A DNA stretch of 64,000 nucleotides from Acidobacteriota bacterium. Lineage in GTDB: Bacteria; Acidobacteriota; Vicinamibacteria; Vicinamibacterales; SCN-69-37. The position numbers and the translations under genes were made by a program. The DNA lies in NCBI GenBank assembly GCA_020853395.1, contig JADYYY010000003.1:62001-126000 (forward strand). Direction: 5' to 3'. The stretch's first letter is position 1; the number at the start of each line of letters is the position of its first letter. Shown one piece after another: positions 52,963-62,964 of this stretch. The notes under the pieces are model-generated. The model saw only the letters and a program-made list of their open reading frames with translations, was not told the origin of the DNA and searched no databases.

Positions 52963-54698
52963 TGCTCCGGCGACGCTGGGAAGACGTGCCCGTCGAGGAC
53001 GAGCGCGTCCTGACGATGGCCGCCGCGATCGGCGTGCCGGCGGTCATCGCGCGGCTGCTCTGTCAGCGCGGCTTCCACGATCCGGCCGAGGCGCATCGCT
53101 TCCTGCATCCCGAGCTCGACCAGCTCCACGATCCGTTCCGGCTGACGGGCATGCGCGCGGCGGTGGATCGGCTGCTCGGTGCCGCCGCCCGCGGTGAGCG
53201 CATCGGCATTCACGGCGACTACGACGTCGACGGCATGACCGCCACCGTGATCCTGCGCCGCGCGCTCGAGCTCGTCGGCGCCGACGTCGTGCACTTCGTG
53301 CCCAATCGTCATCGAGATGGCTATGGGCTGCAGTCGGCGACGATCGACCGGCTGCACGCGGCGGGCGCCCGCCTCATCGTGTCGGTGGACTGCGGCATTC
53401 GGGCGGCCGAGGCTGCTGCGCGTGCCCGTGATCTGGGGCTCGACCTCATCATCACCGATCATCACGAGCCGGGTGAGGCCCTGCCGCCGGCGCTCGCGAT
53501 CCTCAATCCGAAGCGATCGGACTGTTCGTACCCCGACAAGCACCTGGCCGGCGCCGGCGTCGCGCTCAAGGTCGTGCAGGGGTTGCTGCTGGCCAGCGGG
53601 CGCGGGACAGACGTGCTGCCGCACTTCGTCAAGGTCGCCGCCATCGGCACCATGGCGGACGTGGTGCCGCTCGTCGGCGAGAACCGGATCATCGCGAGCT
53701 GCGGCTTGCGGAGCCTGTCGGCCGGGCGGCACAGCGCGGGCCTCGAAGCGCTGCTCGAGGAGAGCGGTCTGGCCGGCCGCGCGCTCGACAGCTTTCATGT
53801 CGGCTTCATGCTCGCGCCGCGGCTGAACGCCGCCGGCCGCATGCAGTCTCCCGACCTCGCCGTGGACCTGCTGCTCTTGCGCGGGCGGGACGATGACACC
53901 CGGAAACGCGCGCGGGAGCTCGCACGCCGGTTGTCGGAGGAGAACACGGCTCGACAGGAGCAGGAAGCCGCGATCCTGGCGGACGCCCGTCGTGCCATCG
54001 ACGGCGATCCGTCGCTCGGCGGCCAGAACCTCCTGGTCGTCGCCGGCCATCAGTGGCATCGTGGGGTCATCGGGATCGTGGCGTCGAAGCTTGCGGAGCT
54101 GTATCACAAGCCGACGCTCGTGCTGTCGATCGATCAGGGCGTGGCCGTGGGATCGGCCCGCAGCATCCCCACCTTCGACCTGCTCGGCAGCCTCGATGCC
54201 TGCGCCGATCTGTTCGTCCGCTATGGCGGCCATCGACAGGCGGCCGGCGTGACGCTCGACGCCGACCGCATCGACGAGCTGCGGATGCGGCTGTGCGCGA
54301 TGGCGAACGCTCGTCTGAGCCCGGAGGACCTCGTGCCTCGTCTTCGCATCGACGCGCCGTTGCGGCTGCGGGACATCTCGGGCGAGGTCGTGCGCGCGCT
54401 CGGCCGTCTCGGCCCGTTCGGCGCGGCGAATCCGAAGCCGGTGTTTCGCGCGGCGCCGGTCGATCTGGTCGCGCCGCCTCGGCGTCTGAAGGACCGCCAC
54501 TTGTCGCTCTTCGTCAAGCAGGACGGGCGCGCGTTTCGCGCGATCGCCTGGCGAGCGGCGGATCGCGAGGACTACCTCTCCACCAACCGGTACGGCCTCG
54601 AGCTCGCGTACTCGCTGGACGAGAGCGAGTATCGAGGCGAGCGCGTCACCGAGCTGACGGTCGCCGACGTGCGCGTGCCCTTCGGAGCGCCCGCGTGA
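52962..54698 (+). CDS. recJ: single-stranded-DNA exonuclease RecJ
   Basis: 578 aa. DHH phosphoesterase with GDYDVDGMTATVIL (residue about 86), DCGIRA, ITDHHEPGEALP (about 165) and LAGAGVALKVV, the DHHA1 domain with YGGHRQAAGVTLD, and the C-terminal OB-like domain. Digests 5'-to-3' single-stranded DNA during repair. Translationally coupled to accA by the TGATG overlap and to lptCA by GTGA. Confidence 0.95.
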   Translation: MLRRRWEDVPVEDERVLTMAAAIGVPAVIARLLCQRGFHDPAEAHRFLHPELDQLHDPFRLTGMRAAVDRLLGAAARGERIGIHGDYDVDGMTATVILRRALELVGADVVHFVPNRHRDGYGLQSATIDRLHAAGARLIVSVDCGIRAAEAAARARDLGLDLIITDHHEPGEALPPALAILNPKRSDCSYPDKHLAGAGVALKVVQGLLLASGRGTDVLPHFVKVAAIGTMADVVPLVGENRIIASCGLRSLSAGRHSAGLEALLEESGLAGRALDSFHVGFMLAPRLNAAGRMQSPDLAVDLLLLRGRDDDTRKRARELARRLSEENTARQEQEAAILADARRAIDGDPSLGGQNLLVVAGHQWHRGVIGIVASKLAELYHKPTLVLSIDQGVAVGSARSIPTFDLLGSLDACADLFVRYGGHRQAAGVTLDADRIDELRMRLCAMANARLSPEDLVPRLRIDAPLRLRDISGEVVRALGRLGPFGAANPKPVFRAAPVDLVAPPRRLKDRHLSLFVKQDGRAFRAIAWRAADREDYLSTNRYGLELAYSLDESEYRGERVTELTVADVRVPFGAPA

Positions 54699-56830
54699 GG
54701 TGGCAGAAGCCGGCGCGCGTGATCGTCGCCGTCATCGGCCTCGGCACGGCGGCTGCCATCGTCCTGCTGACGAAGGACCGGCCGGCCGTTGCGCCGCAGG
54801 CGTCGACGACGCCTGCCGATCCGGCCGCGAGCTACCAGTCGGGCGCGGGCGAGACCGTGCGTCACGAGGGGAATCGGCTCGTGGCGCGGCTGGAGTACGG
54901 GCAGGTCCGCCGCTACGACGACCGGATGGAGTGGGACGACTTCGCGCTCGAGCTCGAAGACGGCGCGAGCCTGACCGCCCGCCGCGTGAAGGGCACGTTC
55001 GCTGGTGCGAATCGCGAGCAGCCGTCGGTCTTCACGGCCGAGGGGGATGTGCGATTCCGCTCGCCGGACGGCGCGGCGCTCGAAGGCGATGCCGGCACGT
55101 ATGACGACACGAACGGGATGGCGTCCATCCCCGGACCGGCCACGATCACGCGCGGCCGCATGACGGGACGTGGCAGAGGCGGCACGTACGAACGCAATGC
55201 GGGCGCCTTCAAGCTGCTGGCCGAGGCGTCGCTGACGATCGCGCCCGAGGGCGGCGGCACGCCCATCGACGCCTCGGCCGGCACGATCACGGTCGTCGCG
55301 GGGGGCAGCACGCTGCTGCTGGAACAACGGGCGCGCATCGGGCGGGAGTCCGAGACGCTGACGGCGGATCGAGCCACCGTCTATCTGGCTGACGGCCAGC
55401 AACAGCTTCGGACGATCGAGCTTCGAGGTCATGCGCGCGTGCAGCCGGTGCCGGGCCGGACGTCCGACATGCCGGATCTACAAGCCCAGGATCTCGAGCT
55501 CGATTTCCATGAAGACGGGACCGCATTGCGGCGCGGTGCGCTCCATCGGCAGGCCGTGATGACGCAGCGTGGCGGTCAAGGGACGCGCGTGATCCGCGGC
55601 GAGGAAATCAGCTTCAGGATGGCGCCAGACGGCGCGACGCTGACGCGCCTCGACGCGTCGCAGCGTGTCTCGGTGACGCTGCCGCCCTCGGCGACGAATG
55701 CGGGCCGCACCATCACGGGCGCAACGCTCGCCGCGTCGGGCAGCGATCAGGCCGGATTGACCGCCGCGGTCTTCGACGGAGGCGTGGAGTTCACCGAGTC
55801 AGCGGGCGCGACGGCAGGGCGGCCGGCTTCCCGGCGTACCGGACGTTCGCAGCGGTTGTCGCTCGCCGTCAAGGGGCAGCTCGACATGATCGACGCGGCG
55901 CTCTTCGAGCGGGACGTGACGTTCAAGAGCCAGAACATGACCGGCACGGCCGATATCGGCGAGTATCGCGCCGGCCAGGCGGAGTTGGAGCTGCGGCCCG
56001 GCGGCGCGTCCGGCCGCCGGGCGCGCGTGGAGGACGGTCAGGTCATCGTCGAAGCGCTCGAGCGCATCGTCGTCGATCTGGACTCGAACGACCTCTATGC
56101 CAGGCGCGGTGTGACGACGGTGAGCCGGAGCGCCGGGGCTGGACGTCGCAGCGCCATGTTCGACGCGAGCCAGCCGCTCTACGGGACCGGTGCAGAGTTC
56201 TGGTACGAGGCCGGCGCCGAGCGATTTCGCTACGCGGGCGACGCTGCGGCCCGCGCGCAACTCAAGCAGAGCGACGACAGCTTCGTCCTCGGCCGGGACA
56301 TCGTCTTCCTTCAGCCCGCCCAGGATCTCAGCGCGACAGGGCAGGTCGAGTCGGTATTCGCGATCGCGAGCGGCACGTCGACGACCTCGACGCGTTATCG
56401 CGCGACGGCGGCCACTTTTCATTACGAGGACGAGAAGCGTACGGTGACGTATACCGGCGCGCCGGCCACACTCAAGAGCCACGAGGACGAGACCGTGGCG
56501 GCGGAGATCGTGCTGACGCTGACCGGGGAGGGGCGCACGCTCGAGCGGCTGGAGGCGACCGGCAACGTTCGGACGAGCGTCGAGCAGGGGCGGCAGGCGC
56601 TGGGCGATCGGCTGCTCTACGACGCGGTCGCCGACGTCTATCGGCTGTGGGGCAAGCCGCTGACGTTGTGGACGCGCGATGCGGACGGCACCTGTACGAG
56701 CCAGACCGGCAACTTCGTGCGCATCGGCCGTGACGTCCGCGCGCCGGAGTTCCCGGTCGCCGACAATCCCGCGGGGGCGACGTCCACGTCCAAGCAGGCC
56801 TGTCCGGCCTTTCTGGCGGCCGGCAAGTGA
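54695..56830 (+). CDS. LptC-LptA-like fused LPS transport protein
   Basis: 711 aa starting at GTG 54695, with an N-terminal membrane helix ([19 protein letters not shown]) and a large periplasmic part. Residues about 40-190 fit LptC; then OstA/LptA-type beta-jelly-roll repeats follow through the rest, with blocks such as [38 protein letters not shown] and [20 protein letters not shown] typical of this fold. LptC and LptA are separate 190- and 180-aa proteins in E. coli. A fused bridge from the inner membrane to the outer membrane is suggested, and the next gene is lptB. Confidence 0.82.
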   Translation: MRWQKPARVIVAVIGLGTAAAIVLLTKDRPAVAPQASTTPADPAASYQSGAGETVRHEGNRLVARLEYGQVRRYDDRMEWDDFALELEDGASLTARRVKGTFAGANREQPSVFTAEGDVRFRSPDGAALEGDAGTYDDTNGMASIPGPATITRGRMTGRGRGGTYERNAGAFKLLAEASLTIAPEGGGTPIDASAGTITVVAGGSTLLLEQRARIGRESETLTADRATVYLADGQQQLRTIELRGHARVQPVPGRTSDMPDLQAQDLELDFHEDGTALRRGALHRQAVMTQRGGQGTRVIRGEEISFRMAPDGATLTRLDASQRVSVTLPPSATNAGRTITGATLAASGSDQAGLTAAVFDGGVEFTESAGATAGRPASRRTGRSQRLSLAVKGQLDMIDAALFERDVTFKSQNMTGTADIGEYRAGQAELELRPGGASGRRARVEDGQVIVEALERIVVDLDSNDLYARRGVTTVSRSAGAGRRSAMFDASQPLYGTGAEFWYEAGAERFRYAGDAAARAQLKQSDDSFVLGRDIVFLQPAQDLSATGQVESVFAIASGTSTTSTRYRATAATFHYEDEKRTVTYTGAPATLKSHEDETVAAEIVLTLTGEGRTLERLEATGNVRTSVEQGRQALGDRLLYDAVADVYRLWGKPLTLWTRDADGTCTSQTGNFVRIGRDVRAPEFPVADNPAGATSTSKQACPAFLAAGK

Positions 56831-57561
56831 TGTCGGCATCGACGCTCAGGACTGAAGGCCTGACCAAGTCGTACGGCGGCCGTACGGTCGTGCGGAACGT
56901 GGACCTCGAGCTGTCGTCGGGCGAAGTCGTCGGCCTGCTCGGCCCGAACGGCGCCGGCAAGACGACGACGTTCGCCATGGTCGTCGGGCTGACCGGACCC
57001 GACGCGGGCCGCGTGCTCCTCGACGGGCAGGACGTCACGGCCGATCCGATGTACGTGCGCGCGCGCAAGGGCATCGGGTACCTGCCGCAGGAGCCGTCCG
57101 TCTTCCGAGGGTTGACGGTCCAGGAGAACATCCTGGCGATCCTGGAGACGCTGCCGCTCGACGCCGCGACGCGGCAAGCGCGGCTCAAGGAACTGCTGCA
57201 GGAACTGGGCTTGACGCCGCTCGCGCGCGCCAAGGCCTACACGCTCTCGGGTGGCGAGCGCCGGCGCGTCGAGATCACCCGCGCGCTCGTCAACCGGCCG
57301 AAGTTCATCCTGCTCGACGAGCCGTTCGCCGGCATCGATCCCATCGCCGTCGCCGACATCCAGAAGATTGTGGTACATCTCAAGGACCGGGGCATCGGCG
57401 TCCTCGTGACGGATCACAACGTGCGTGAGACGCTGAAGATGACCGATCGGGCGTACATCGTTCACGACGGCGTGATCTTCAGGAGCGGGACCCCGTCGGG
57501 CCTGGCCGCCGACGAGGACGTGAAGAGAATTTACCTCGGAGCGGAATTCCGGCTGGACTAA
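56830..57561 (+). CDS. lptB: LPS export ABC transporter ATP-binding protein LptB
   Basis: 243 aa cytosolic ATPase that drives LPS extraction with LptFG. Walker [12 protein letters not shown] (about 38-47), Q-loop [17 protein letters not shown], signature [15 protein letters not shown], Walker [18 protein letters not shown]-loop [10 protein letters not shown] and the LptB ending [20 protein letters not shown]. The start overlaps the stop of lptCA (TGATG). Confidence 0.97.
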   Translation: MSASTLRTEGLTKSYGGRTVVRNVDLELSSGEVVGLLGPNGAGKTTTFAMVVGLTGPDAGRVLLDGQDVTADPMYVRARKGIGYLPQEPSVFRGLTVQENILAILETLPLDAATRQARLKELLQELGLTPLARAKAYTLSGGERRRVEITRALVNRPKFILLDEPFAGIDPIAVADIQKIVVHLKDRGIGVLVTDHNVRETLKMTDRAYIVHDGVIFRSGTPSGLAADEDVKRIYLGAEFRLD

Positions 57562-57590
57562 GATTGAGCTGACACCGACGAACGGCATCC

Positions 57591-59018
57591 ATGGCGATTC
57601 AGCAGAAACTCCACGCGCGGCTCGTTCAGAAGCTCATCCTGACGCCGTCGCTGCAGCAGGCGATCAAGCTGCTGCCGATGACGACGATCGAGCTGTCCGA
57701 GCTGCTGAACCAGGAGATGACCGAGAATCCGCTCCTCGAAGAGGTGCCGGTCGAGGATCCCGCGCAGGACCTGCAAACGGCCGCCGATCAGCCCGAGCCG
57801 GAGAAGAAGGACGAGCGGAAAGACGACCCGTGGGACGACCAGGACTACGAGTACTTCTTCGGTGAGTACCTCGACGACGGCTATCGGCCGCGGCAGCCGC
57901 AGGAAGTCAAAGAGCTGCCGCCGATCGAGAACACGCTGTCGAGCAAGGGCTCGCTGGCCGATCATCTGATGTGGCAGCTCAGCCTGCAGGCGAGCGATCC
58001 CGAGATTCGCGAGATCGGCACGGCGATCGTCGGCAACATCGACGACGACGGCTATCTGGTGGCGTCGGTCAACGAGATTGCCGCGCTCGGCGACTGGGAC
58101 GCCGCCGCCGTGGAACGCGCGCTCGAGCACGTGCAGGCGTTCGATCCGGTTGGCGTGGGCGCGCGCGATCTGCAAGAGTGTCTGCTGCTGCAGATCAAGC
58201 ACCTCGGTCTCGCCGGCTCGCCGGTCGAAACCATCATCCGGGACCATCTCCGTCTCCTGCAGAATCACAAGATCCCGGAGCTCGCGCGCGTGCTCGGCAT
58301 GGAGCCGGAGGAAGTCAAACAGCACATCGAGGTCATCAAGCGGCTCGATCCGAAGCCGGGATCCCGCTACAGTCCGACCGACTCGCAGTACGTGATTCCG
58401 GACGTCTACGTCATCAAGACCGACGACGGGTATCGTGCCGTGCTGAACGAGGACGGCCTCCCGCAGTTGCGGATCAGCCCGGTCTACCGCCGGCTGCTCG
58501 ACAAGGGCGGGGAAGTCTCCGACGAGACGCGGGCCTACGTGAAGGACAAGTTCCGTGCGGCGCTGTGGCTCCTGAAGTCCGTGGACCAGCGGCAGAAGAC
58601 GATTCTCAAGGTCGCGACGAGCCTCATCAACTTCCAGCGCGCGTTCCTCGACCACGGCATCGAGCACCTCCGCCCGCTGGTGCTGCGCGACGTGGCGAAC
58701 GACATCGGCATGCACGAATCGACCGTCTCGCGCGTCGTGAACAACAAGTACATGCACACGCCGCAGGGCGTGTACGAGCTGAAGTTCTTCTTCCACAGCG
58801 GGATCAGCAGCTCCTACGGCGAGAACGTGTCGTCGGTCACGATCAAGCAGCGCATCAAGAAGATCGTCGGCGCCGAGGACGTCCGCCGTCCGCTGAGCGA
58901 CTCGAAGATCATGAGCATCCTGCAGAAGGAGGGGCTCGTGCTGGCGCGCCGCACCATCGCCAAGTACCGCGAGGAACTGAAGATCCCGACGTCCAATCAG
59001 CGCAAGATGCTCTACTGA
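57591..59018 (+). CDS. rpoN: RNA polymerase sigma-54 factor
   Basis: 475 aa. Region I (1-50) is Gln/Leu-rich with LTPSLQQAIKLLPMTTIEL, region II is acidic (about 55-100), the core-binding domain follows, and the C-terminus has the helix-turn-helix ANDIGMHESTVSRVVNNKY and the RpoN box ARRTIAKYREELKIP. Needs an AAA+ activator for transcription. The order lptB-rpoN-hpf-rapZ is the classic one in many proteobacteria and acidobacteria. Confidence 0.97.
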   Translation: MAIQQKLHARLVQKLILTPSLQQAIKLLPMTTIELSELLNQEMTENPLLEEVPVEDPAQDLQTAADQPEPEKKDERKDDPWDDQDYEYFFGEYLDDGYRPRQPQEVKELPPIENTLSSKGSLADHLMWQLSLQASDPEIREIGTAIVGNIDDDGYLVASVNEIAALGDWDAAAVERALEHVQAFDPVGVGARDLQECLLLQIKHLGLAGSPVETIIRDHLRLLQNHKIPELARVLGMEPEEVKQHIEVIKRLDPKPGSRYSPTDSQYVIPDVYVIKTDDGYRAVLNEDGLPQLRISPVYRRLLDKGGEVSDETRAYVKDKFRAALWLLKSVDQRQKTILKVATSLINFQRAFLDHGIEHLRPLVLRDVANDIGMHESTVSRVVNNKYMHTPQGVYELKFFFHSGISSSYGENVSSVTIKQRIKKIVGAEDVRRPLSDSKIMSILQKEGLVLARRTIAKYREELKIPTSNQRKMLY

Positions 59019-59039
59019 TCGACCCGCAGCGGCAGACAC

Positions 59040-59585
59040 ATGACGTTCACGATTACCGGCCGGCACCTGAAGGTGTCCGAGCCCGCCCGGACAGAAATCC
59101 GTCAGAAGATGCGCGCGCTCGAGCGCGTGCTGAACGACAACGCCGTGTCCGCGACCTGCGTGCTCCTGCAGGAGCGGCAGATGGTCGTCTGCGAGCTGAG
59201 CGTGCACGCGCGCGGAGGCCACCGGCTGCACGCGGTCGGCCGCCACGCGCTCGTCGTCGGCGCCGCGGCCGCCGCCGTGGACAAGCTCGTGCCCCAAGCC
59301 AGGCGGCTCACGGAGCGCTGGAAGGCCAAGCGTCGTGATCGCACCGCGCAGCCGGTGGCCGAGAAGCCGGCGCCTGAGCCGGCGTTGCCGCCGGTGACCG
59401 TGCCGAAGGTCGTCCGCTCGCGCGGCTACACCGCGCGGCCGCTGACCGTCGCGGACGCGGCGCTCGAGCTGGCGTCGAGCCAGGCGCCGGTGCTCGTGTT
59501 CCGTCACGCGACGTCCGACAGCCTCGCCGTGCTCTTCCGCCGTGCAGACGGCGCGTTCGGACTGATCGAGACGACCGGCGTCTGA
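59040..59585 (+). CDS. hpf: ribosome hibernation promoting factor, long form
   Basis: 181 aa. The N-terminal S30AE domain (residues 1-100) starts MTFTITGRHLKVSEPARTEI, and a linker leads to the C-terminal dimerisation domain with SRGYTARPLTVADAALELAS and AVLFRRADGAFGLIET. Long forms join two 70S ribosomes into inactive 100S particles. Confidence 0.94.
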   Translation: MTFTITGRHLKVSEPARTEIRQKMRALERVLNDNAVSATCVLLQERQMVVCELSVHARGGHRLHAVGRHALVVGAAAAAVDKLVPQARRLTERWKAKRRDRTAQPVAEKPAPEPALPPVTVPKVVRSRGYTARPLTVADAALELASSQAPVLVFRHATSDSLAVLFRRADGAFGLIETTGV

Positions 59586-59586
59586 T

Positions 59587-60537
59587 ATGGCCCGGGCAGC
59601 GACCGCCGCGACCCGCCGGCGGGCGCCGGCAATCGCCAGACGCCGCCCGTCGCCCAAGGCGGCCGGGCCGCGCGCGTCGTTCGTGGTCGTGACCGGCCTG
59701 TCTGGCGCGGGCAAGTCTCACGCCATCCGTGCGCTCGAGGACCTCGGTTATCTCTGCGTCGACAACCTGCCGGTTGCACTCGTGCCGACGTTCGCGGACC
59801 TGACGCTGCACGCGCCCGAAGGCGAACGGCGCGCGGCGGTCGTCATCGATGTCCGCGAGGGCCAGGGCCTCTCGAGGTTCCCGGCGCTCTACCGCCAACT
59901 GAAGCGTTCGGCCCCAGGCGCCGTGCGGCTCGTGTTCCTCGACGCGGCCGAGAGCGCGCTCTTGCGCCGCTTCAGCGAGACGCGCCGCCCGCATCCGTTG
60001 GCGCTCAACCGGACCGTAGCCGAGGGCCTCGCGGAAGAGCGCCGCCTGCTCGAGCCGATTCGCCGGCTCGCCGACCAGGTGCTCGACACGAGCAGCCTCA
60101 CCGTCCACGAGCTGCGACGCCGGATCCGGGAAACGGTCGGCGGCACGCGCACGATCTCGCCGCTCGTCGTCACGGTGCTGAGCTTCGGGTTCCGCCACGG
60201 TGTGCCCGAGGATGCCGATCTCGTCTTCGACGTGCGTTTCCTGCCGAACCCGCACTTCGTGCGGGCGCTGCGGCCGCGCACCGGCCGTCATGCCGGCGTG
60301 AGGCAGTACGTGCTCGAGACGCCGCAAAGCCGCCGGTTCCTGCGGCTCACGGTCGACCTGCTGCGATTCCTGATTCCGCAGTACATCCACGAGGGCAAGG
60401 CCTACCTCACGATCGCCGTCGGGTGCACCGGCGGCCGCCACCGATCGGTCGCGATCGCCGAGGCGATCGTCGGGCGGCTCAAGCATCTGCGCGGCACGCA
60501 GTTTCGCGTGCGGCACCGCGACGTCGACGAGAGCTGA
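59587..60537 (+). CDS. rapZ: RNase adapter / nucleotide-binding protein RapZ
   Basis: 316 aa. Walker A VTGLSGAGKSHAIRALEDLG (about 36-44), LCVDNLPVALVP and VIDVREGQG, and the C-terminal sensor with VGCTGGRHRSVAIAEA. In E. coli RapZ presents GlmZ small RNA to RNase E to control glucosamine-6-phosphate synthase; the RNA partner here is unknown. Starts 1 bp after the hpf stop. Confidence 0.96.
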   Translation: MARAATAATRRRAPAIARRRPSPKAAGPRASFVVVTGLSGAGKSHAIRALEDLGYLCVDNLPVALVPTFADLTLHAPEGERRAAVVIDVREGQGLSRFPALYRQLKRSAPGAVRLVFLDAAESALLRRFSETRRPHPLALNRTVAEGLAEERRLLEPIRRLADQVLDTSSLTVHELRRRIRETVGGTRTISPLVVTVLSFGFRHGVPEDADLVFDVRFLPNPHFVRALRPRTGRHAGVRQYVLETPQSRRFLRLTVDLLRFLIPQYIHEGKAYLTIAVGCTGGRHRSVAIAEAIVGRLKHLRGTQFRVRHRDVDES

Positions 60538-60565
60538 CGCCGCCATCGATTCACAGGAGCCGGAG

Positions 60566-60919
60566 ATGGACAATGTCGTACGGGTCGAGAAGCCGTGGGG
60601 CTACGAGCTGCGCTGGGCGAAGACCGACCGCTATGTCGGCAAGATCATCCACATCGACAAGGGGCACGCCCTGAGCCTGCAGTACCACAACGTGAAGGAC
60701 GAGACGATCTACCTCTGGTCCGGCAGGATGCTGTTCGAGCTCGACGTGAACGGGACGCTGACCAGACGGGAGATGTCGCCCGGCGACTGCGTGCACGTCA
60801 CGCCGCCGACGATCCACCGCATGACGGCGATCGAGGACTGCGACGTGTTCGAGGTCTCCACGCCCGAACTCGACGACGTCGTTCGGCTCGAGGATCGTTA
60901 CGGCAGGGGCGACCGATAA
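60566..60919 (+). CDS. cupin-domain protein, phosphomannose-isomerase-like
   Basis: 117 aa single cupin. VEKPWGYELRWAKTDRYVGK and GHALSLQYHNVKDETIYLWS, then DCVHVTPPTIHRMTAIEDCD resemble the C-terminal cupin of type II mannose-6-phosphate isomerase/mannose-1-phosphate guanylyltransferases. Metal-binding His and Glu are kept. Function as a stand-alone enzyme or sugar-binding protein is inferred. The ribosome site AGGAG lies before ATG 60566. Confidence 0.83.
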   Translation: MDNVVRVEKPWGYELRWAKTDRYVGKIIHIDKGHALSLQYHNVKDETIYLWSGRMLFELDVNGTLTRREMSPGDCVHVTPPTIHRMTAIEDCDVFEVSTPELDDVVRLEDRYGRGDR

Positions 60920-60937
60920 GTCGAATCAGCGGGGCAC

Positions 60938-61002
60938 CGGATCATCGGGATGTCGACGATCCGATGTCCCGATCCTTCGATGCGATGATCCGATATCCCG
61001 AT
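60938..61002. repeat. short repeats between convergent cupin and ssb genes
   Basis: GATCCGATGTCCCGAT (60958-60973) and GATCCGATATCCCGAT (60987-61002) are direct repeats at 29-bp period, 15 of 16 identical. An inverted partner, ATCGGGATG, lies just before the first, so stem-loops with a 7-bp stem (ATCGGGA/TCCCGAT) form. Possibly a REP-like or bidirectional terminator region. Confidence 0.5.
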
Positions 61003-61003
61003 G

Positions 61004-61456
61004 CTAGAAGGGAATGTCGTCGTCGCTCGGCGCGTCGATCGGCGCTTCCGGCTCGTGATCGGCCGTCGCACCACCGTGCTGACGCTCGCGCGATCCGCGG
61101 CCCATGCCGCCGCCCGTGCCGCCCCCACCGCTGCTGAGCAGCACGACGCGGTCTGCGCGGATCTCGGTCGTGCGTGCCTGCTTGCCGTCCTTGTCGGTCC
61201 ACTCGCGCGTCTGAATCCGCCCCTCGACGTAGATCTGCTTGCCCTTCGTCAGGTACTCGTGGAGCGACTCGGCCGTCTTTCCCCAGATGACGACGCGATG
61301 CCACTGGGTGTCCTCTTTCTTCTGGCCTTCCCGATCCGTGTAGCGCTCCGTCGTGGCCAGACTCACGGTCGCGACCGGCGTGCCGCCGGCGGTGAAGCGC
61401 ATCTCGGCGTCGCGGCCGAGGTTGCCCACGAGGATTGCCTTGTTCACACTGCCCAT
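61004..61456 (-). CDS. ssb: single-stranded DNA-binding protein
   Basis: 150 aa. N-terminal OB fold (MGSVNKAILVGNLGRDAEMR, HRVVIWGKTAESLHEYL, KGKQIYVEGRIQTREW), a Gly/Arg-rich linker, and the acidic tail ending DDDIPF that binds repair and replication proteins. Full length. Follows cpoB in the same direction. Confidence 0.96.
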   Translation of the reverse strand: MGSVNKAILVGNLGRDAEMRFTAGGTPVATVSLATTERYTDREGQKKEDTQWHRVVIWGKTAESLHEYLTKGKQIYVEGRIQTREWTDKDGKQARTTEIRADRVVLLSSGGGGTGGGMGRGSRERQHGGATADHEPEAPIDAPSDDDIPF

Positions 61457-61487
61457 GAGGGTGTCTGCTCCTGAAACGGTCTGATGG

Positions 61488-62342
61488 CTAGCGTCCGCTC
61501 GCCGGCGCGACGAGCTTCTGCTGGGCGAGCGCCGCGGCGGACGTGCCCGGATACTGCTTCACGATGAGCTCGAACAGCCGTCGCGCCTCGGTGCGCTGCC
61601 CGAGCTCGAGGTAGCACAGCCCCTTCATGTACTGCGCCTCGGGCACTTCCGGCGCCGTCTTGTACGTGCCGATGAGCTTGTCGTACGCCGCGATCGCCTC
61701 TTTCAGCGCGCGCTTCTGCCGATACGACTCGCCGATCCAGAACTGCGCCTCGGCCGCCTGCGGCGCGTCCGGAAACTTCTCGACGAATTCGGTGAAGCCT
61801 TCGATCGCGCTGTCGATGCGGTTGCTGACGTAATCGGCCTTCGCCGCGTCGAACAGCCGCGTCGGTGATTCCGGAACGCGCGCGGTGCCGAGCGCGCTCG
61901 ACGATGAAGGCACGCCGGGCGCGGGCGATCCGTCCGGGTTGACGATCGGCGGAGGCGGTTGAAGGAGGCTGACGAGGGTGTTGAGCTGTTCGGCCACCGA
62001 CGTCAGACCCGTTCGCAGCGACGGCAGCTCCTGCATGAGCTGTGTCACGCGTACGCTGTTGTCGTCGAGTTTCTCGCGGACCGTGTTGACGGTCGTGGAC
62101 ACGTTGTTGATGAGCACCTGCAGGTCGGCGAACTGCTTCTGGCCGGCCGCCGCCTGGTCGTCGAGGCGTTTCGCGAGCGCCCGCAACTGCTCGGCCTGCT
62201 GATTGTTGGCCAACTGCAGCCTGGCGACCTGCTCCTGCAGGATCCGCAGGTCTGCGCTCATCTGCTGGTCCTGGCGGCTCTGGGCCCCGCCGGGCACCGG
62301 GAGGCACAACAGCACGGCGAGAACAAGCACTCGTGTTCGCAT
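61488..62342 (-). CDS. cpoB: Tol-Pal system protein CpoB (YbgF)
   Basis: 284 aa periplasmic protein. A signal peptide (ending PGGAQS), an N-terminal coiled coil (about 25-115) for trimerisation, a Pro-rich linker, and a C-terminal TPR domain (about 165-275: FDAAKADYVSNRIDSAIEGF, AQFWIGESYRQKRALKEAIA, AQYMKGLCYLELGQRTEARR). CpoB coordinates Tol with peptidoglycan synthesis in division. Third in tolB-pal-cpoB. Confidence 0.93.
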   Translation of the reverse strand: MRTRVLVLAVLLCLPVPGGAQSRQDQQMSADLRILQEQVARLQLANNQQAEQLRALAKRLDDQAAAGQKQFADLQVLINNVSTTVNTVREKLDDNSVRVTQLMQELPSLRTGLTSVAEQLNTLVSLLQPPPPIVNPDGSPAPGVPSSSSALGTARVPESPTRLFDAAKADYVSNRIDSAIEGFTEFVEKFPDAPQAAEAQFWIGESYRQKRALKEAIAAYDKLIGTYKTAPEVPEAQYMKGLCYLELGQRTEARRLFELIVKQYPGTSAAALAQQKLVAPASGR

Positions 62343-62354
62343 GTCGCGTCCTTC

Positions 62355-62945
62355 CTACTTCGACGTCAGCATGAAATGCGCTCGCCGGTTCTGCGACCAG
62401 GCGGATTCGGTGTGGCCGGGATCGAACGGAAACTCGTTGCCGTAGCTCACCGTGCGGATCCGATCCGGACCGACGCCGAGCGACACGAGATAGGTCTTGG
62501 CCGCCAGCGCCCGCCGATCCCCCAGCGCCAGATTGTATTCGGCCGTGCCGCGTTCATCACAGTGGCCTTCGATCGTGACGACCCAGGTGGGATAGGTCTT
62601 CAGGAGCGCCGCGTTGGTTTCGAGCGCCTGTTTGGCCTCCGGCGTCAGCTCGTCGCTGTCGTATTTGAACAACACTGCCTTGAGCGGAGAATCAGGACCG
62701 TTGATCACGTCGAGCGGCTGCGCATCCCACGGCAGGAGCGGCGTCGAGGCGATCGGCGTATCGGCCAGGGGCACGGGTGAGACCGCTGGCGGCGGGCCGG
62801 GCGCGGGCGGCACCGGTCCGGCGGAGGGAAACGCGGCGGGAGCCGACGGCGGCGCTGCGGTGGTGGCAGGCTGACGTTTGCCGCCGCAGGCCGCCGCGAG
62901 AGCGATCAGGACGACCGCCAGGAATTTCGGGCTCGACGCACTCAT
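62355..62945 (-). CDS. pal: peptidoglycan-associated lipoprotein Pal
   Basis: 196 aa outer-membrane lipoprotein. The lipobox LAAAC puts the lipidated Cys at position 20; a long Pro/Ala/Ser linker precedes the OmpA-like domain (about 85-196) with VTIEGHCDERGTAEYNLALG and GPDRIRTVSYGNEFPFD, the diaminopimelate-binding face. Binds TolB and peptidoglycan. Confidence 0.96.
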   Translation of the reverse strand: MSASSPKFLAVVLIALAAACGGKRQPATTAAPPSAPAAFPSAGPVPPAPGPPPAVSPVPLADTPIASTPLLPWDAQPLDVINGPDSPLKAVLFKYDSDELTPEAKQALETNAALLKTYPTWVVTIEGHCDERGTAEYNLALGDRRALAAKTYLVSLGVGPDRIRTVSYGNEFPFDPGHTESAWSQNRRAHFMLTSK

Positions 62946-62964
62946 GATGCTGTCCTTCGCCCGG

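Noticed and set aside
60938..61002. CRISPR array
   Set aside because: Only two repeats of 16 bp with a 13-bp gap; no array and no cas genes.
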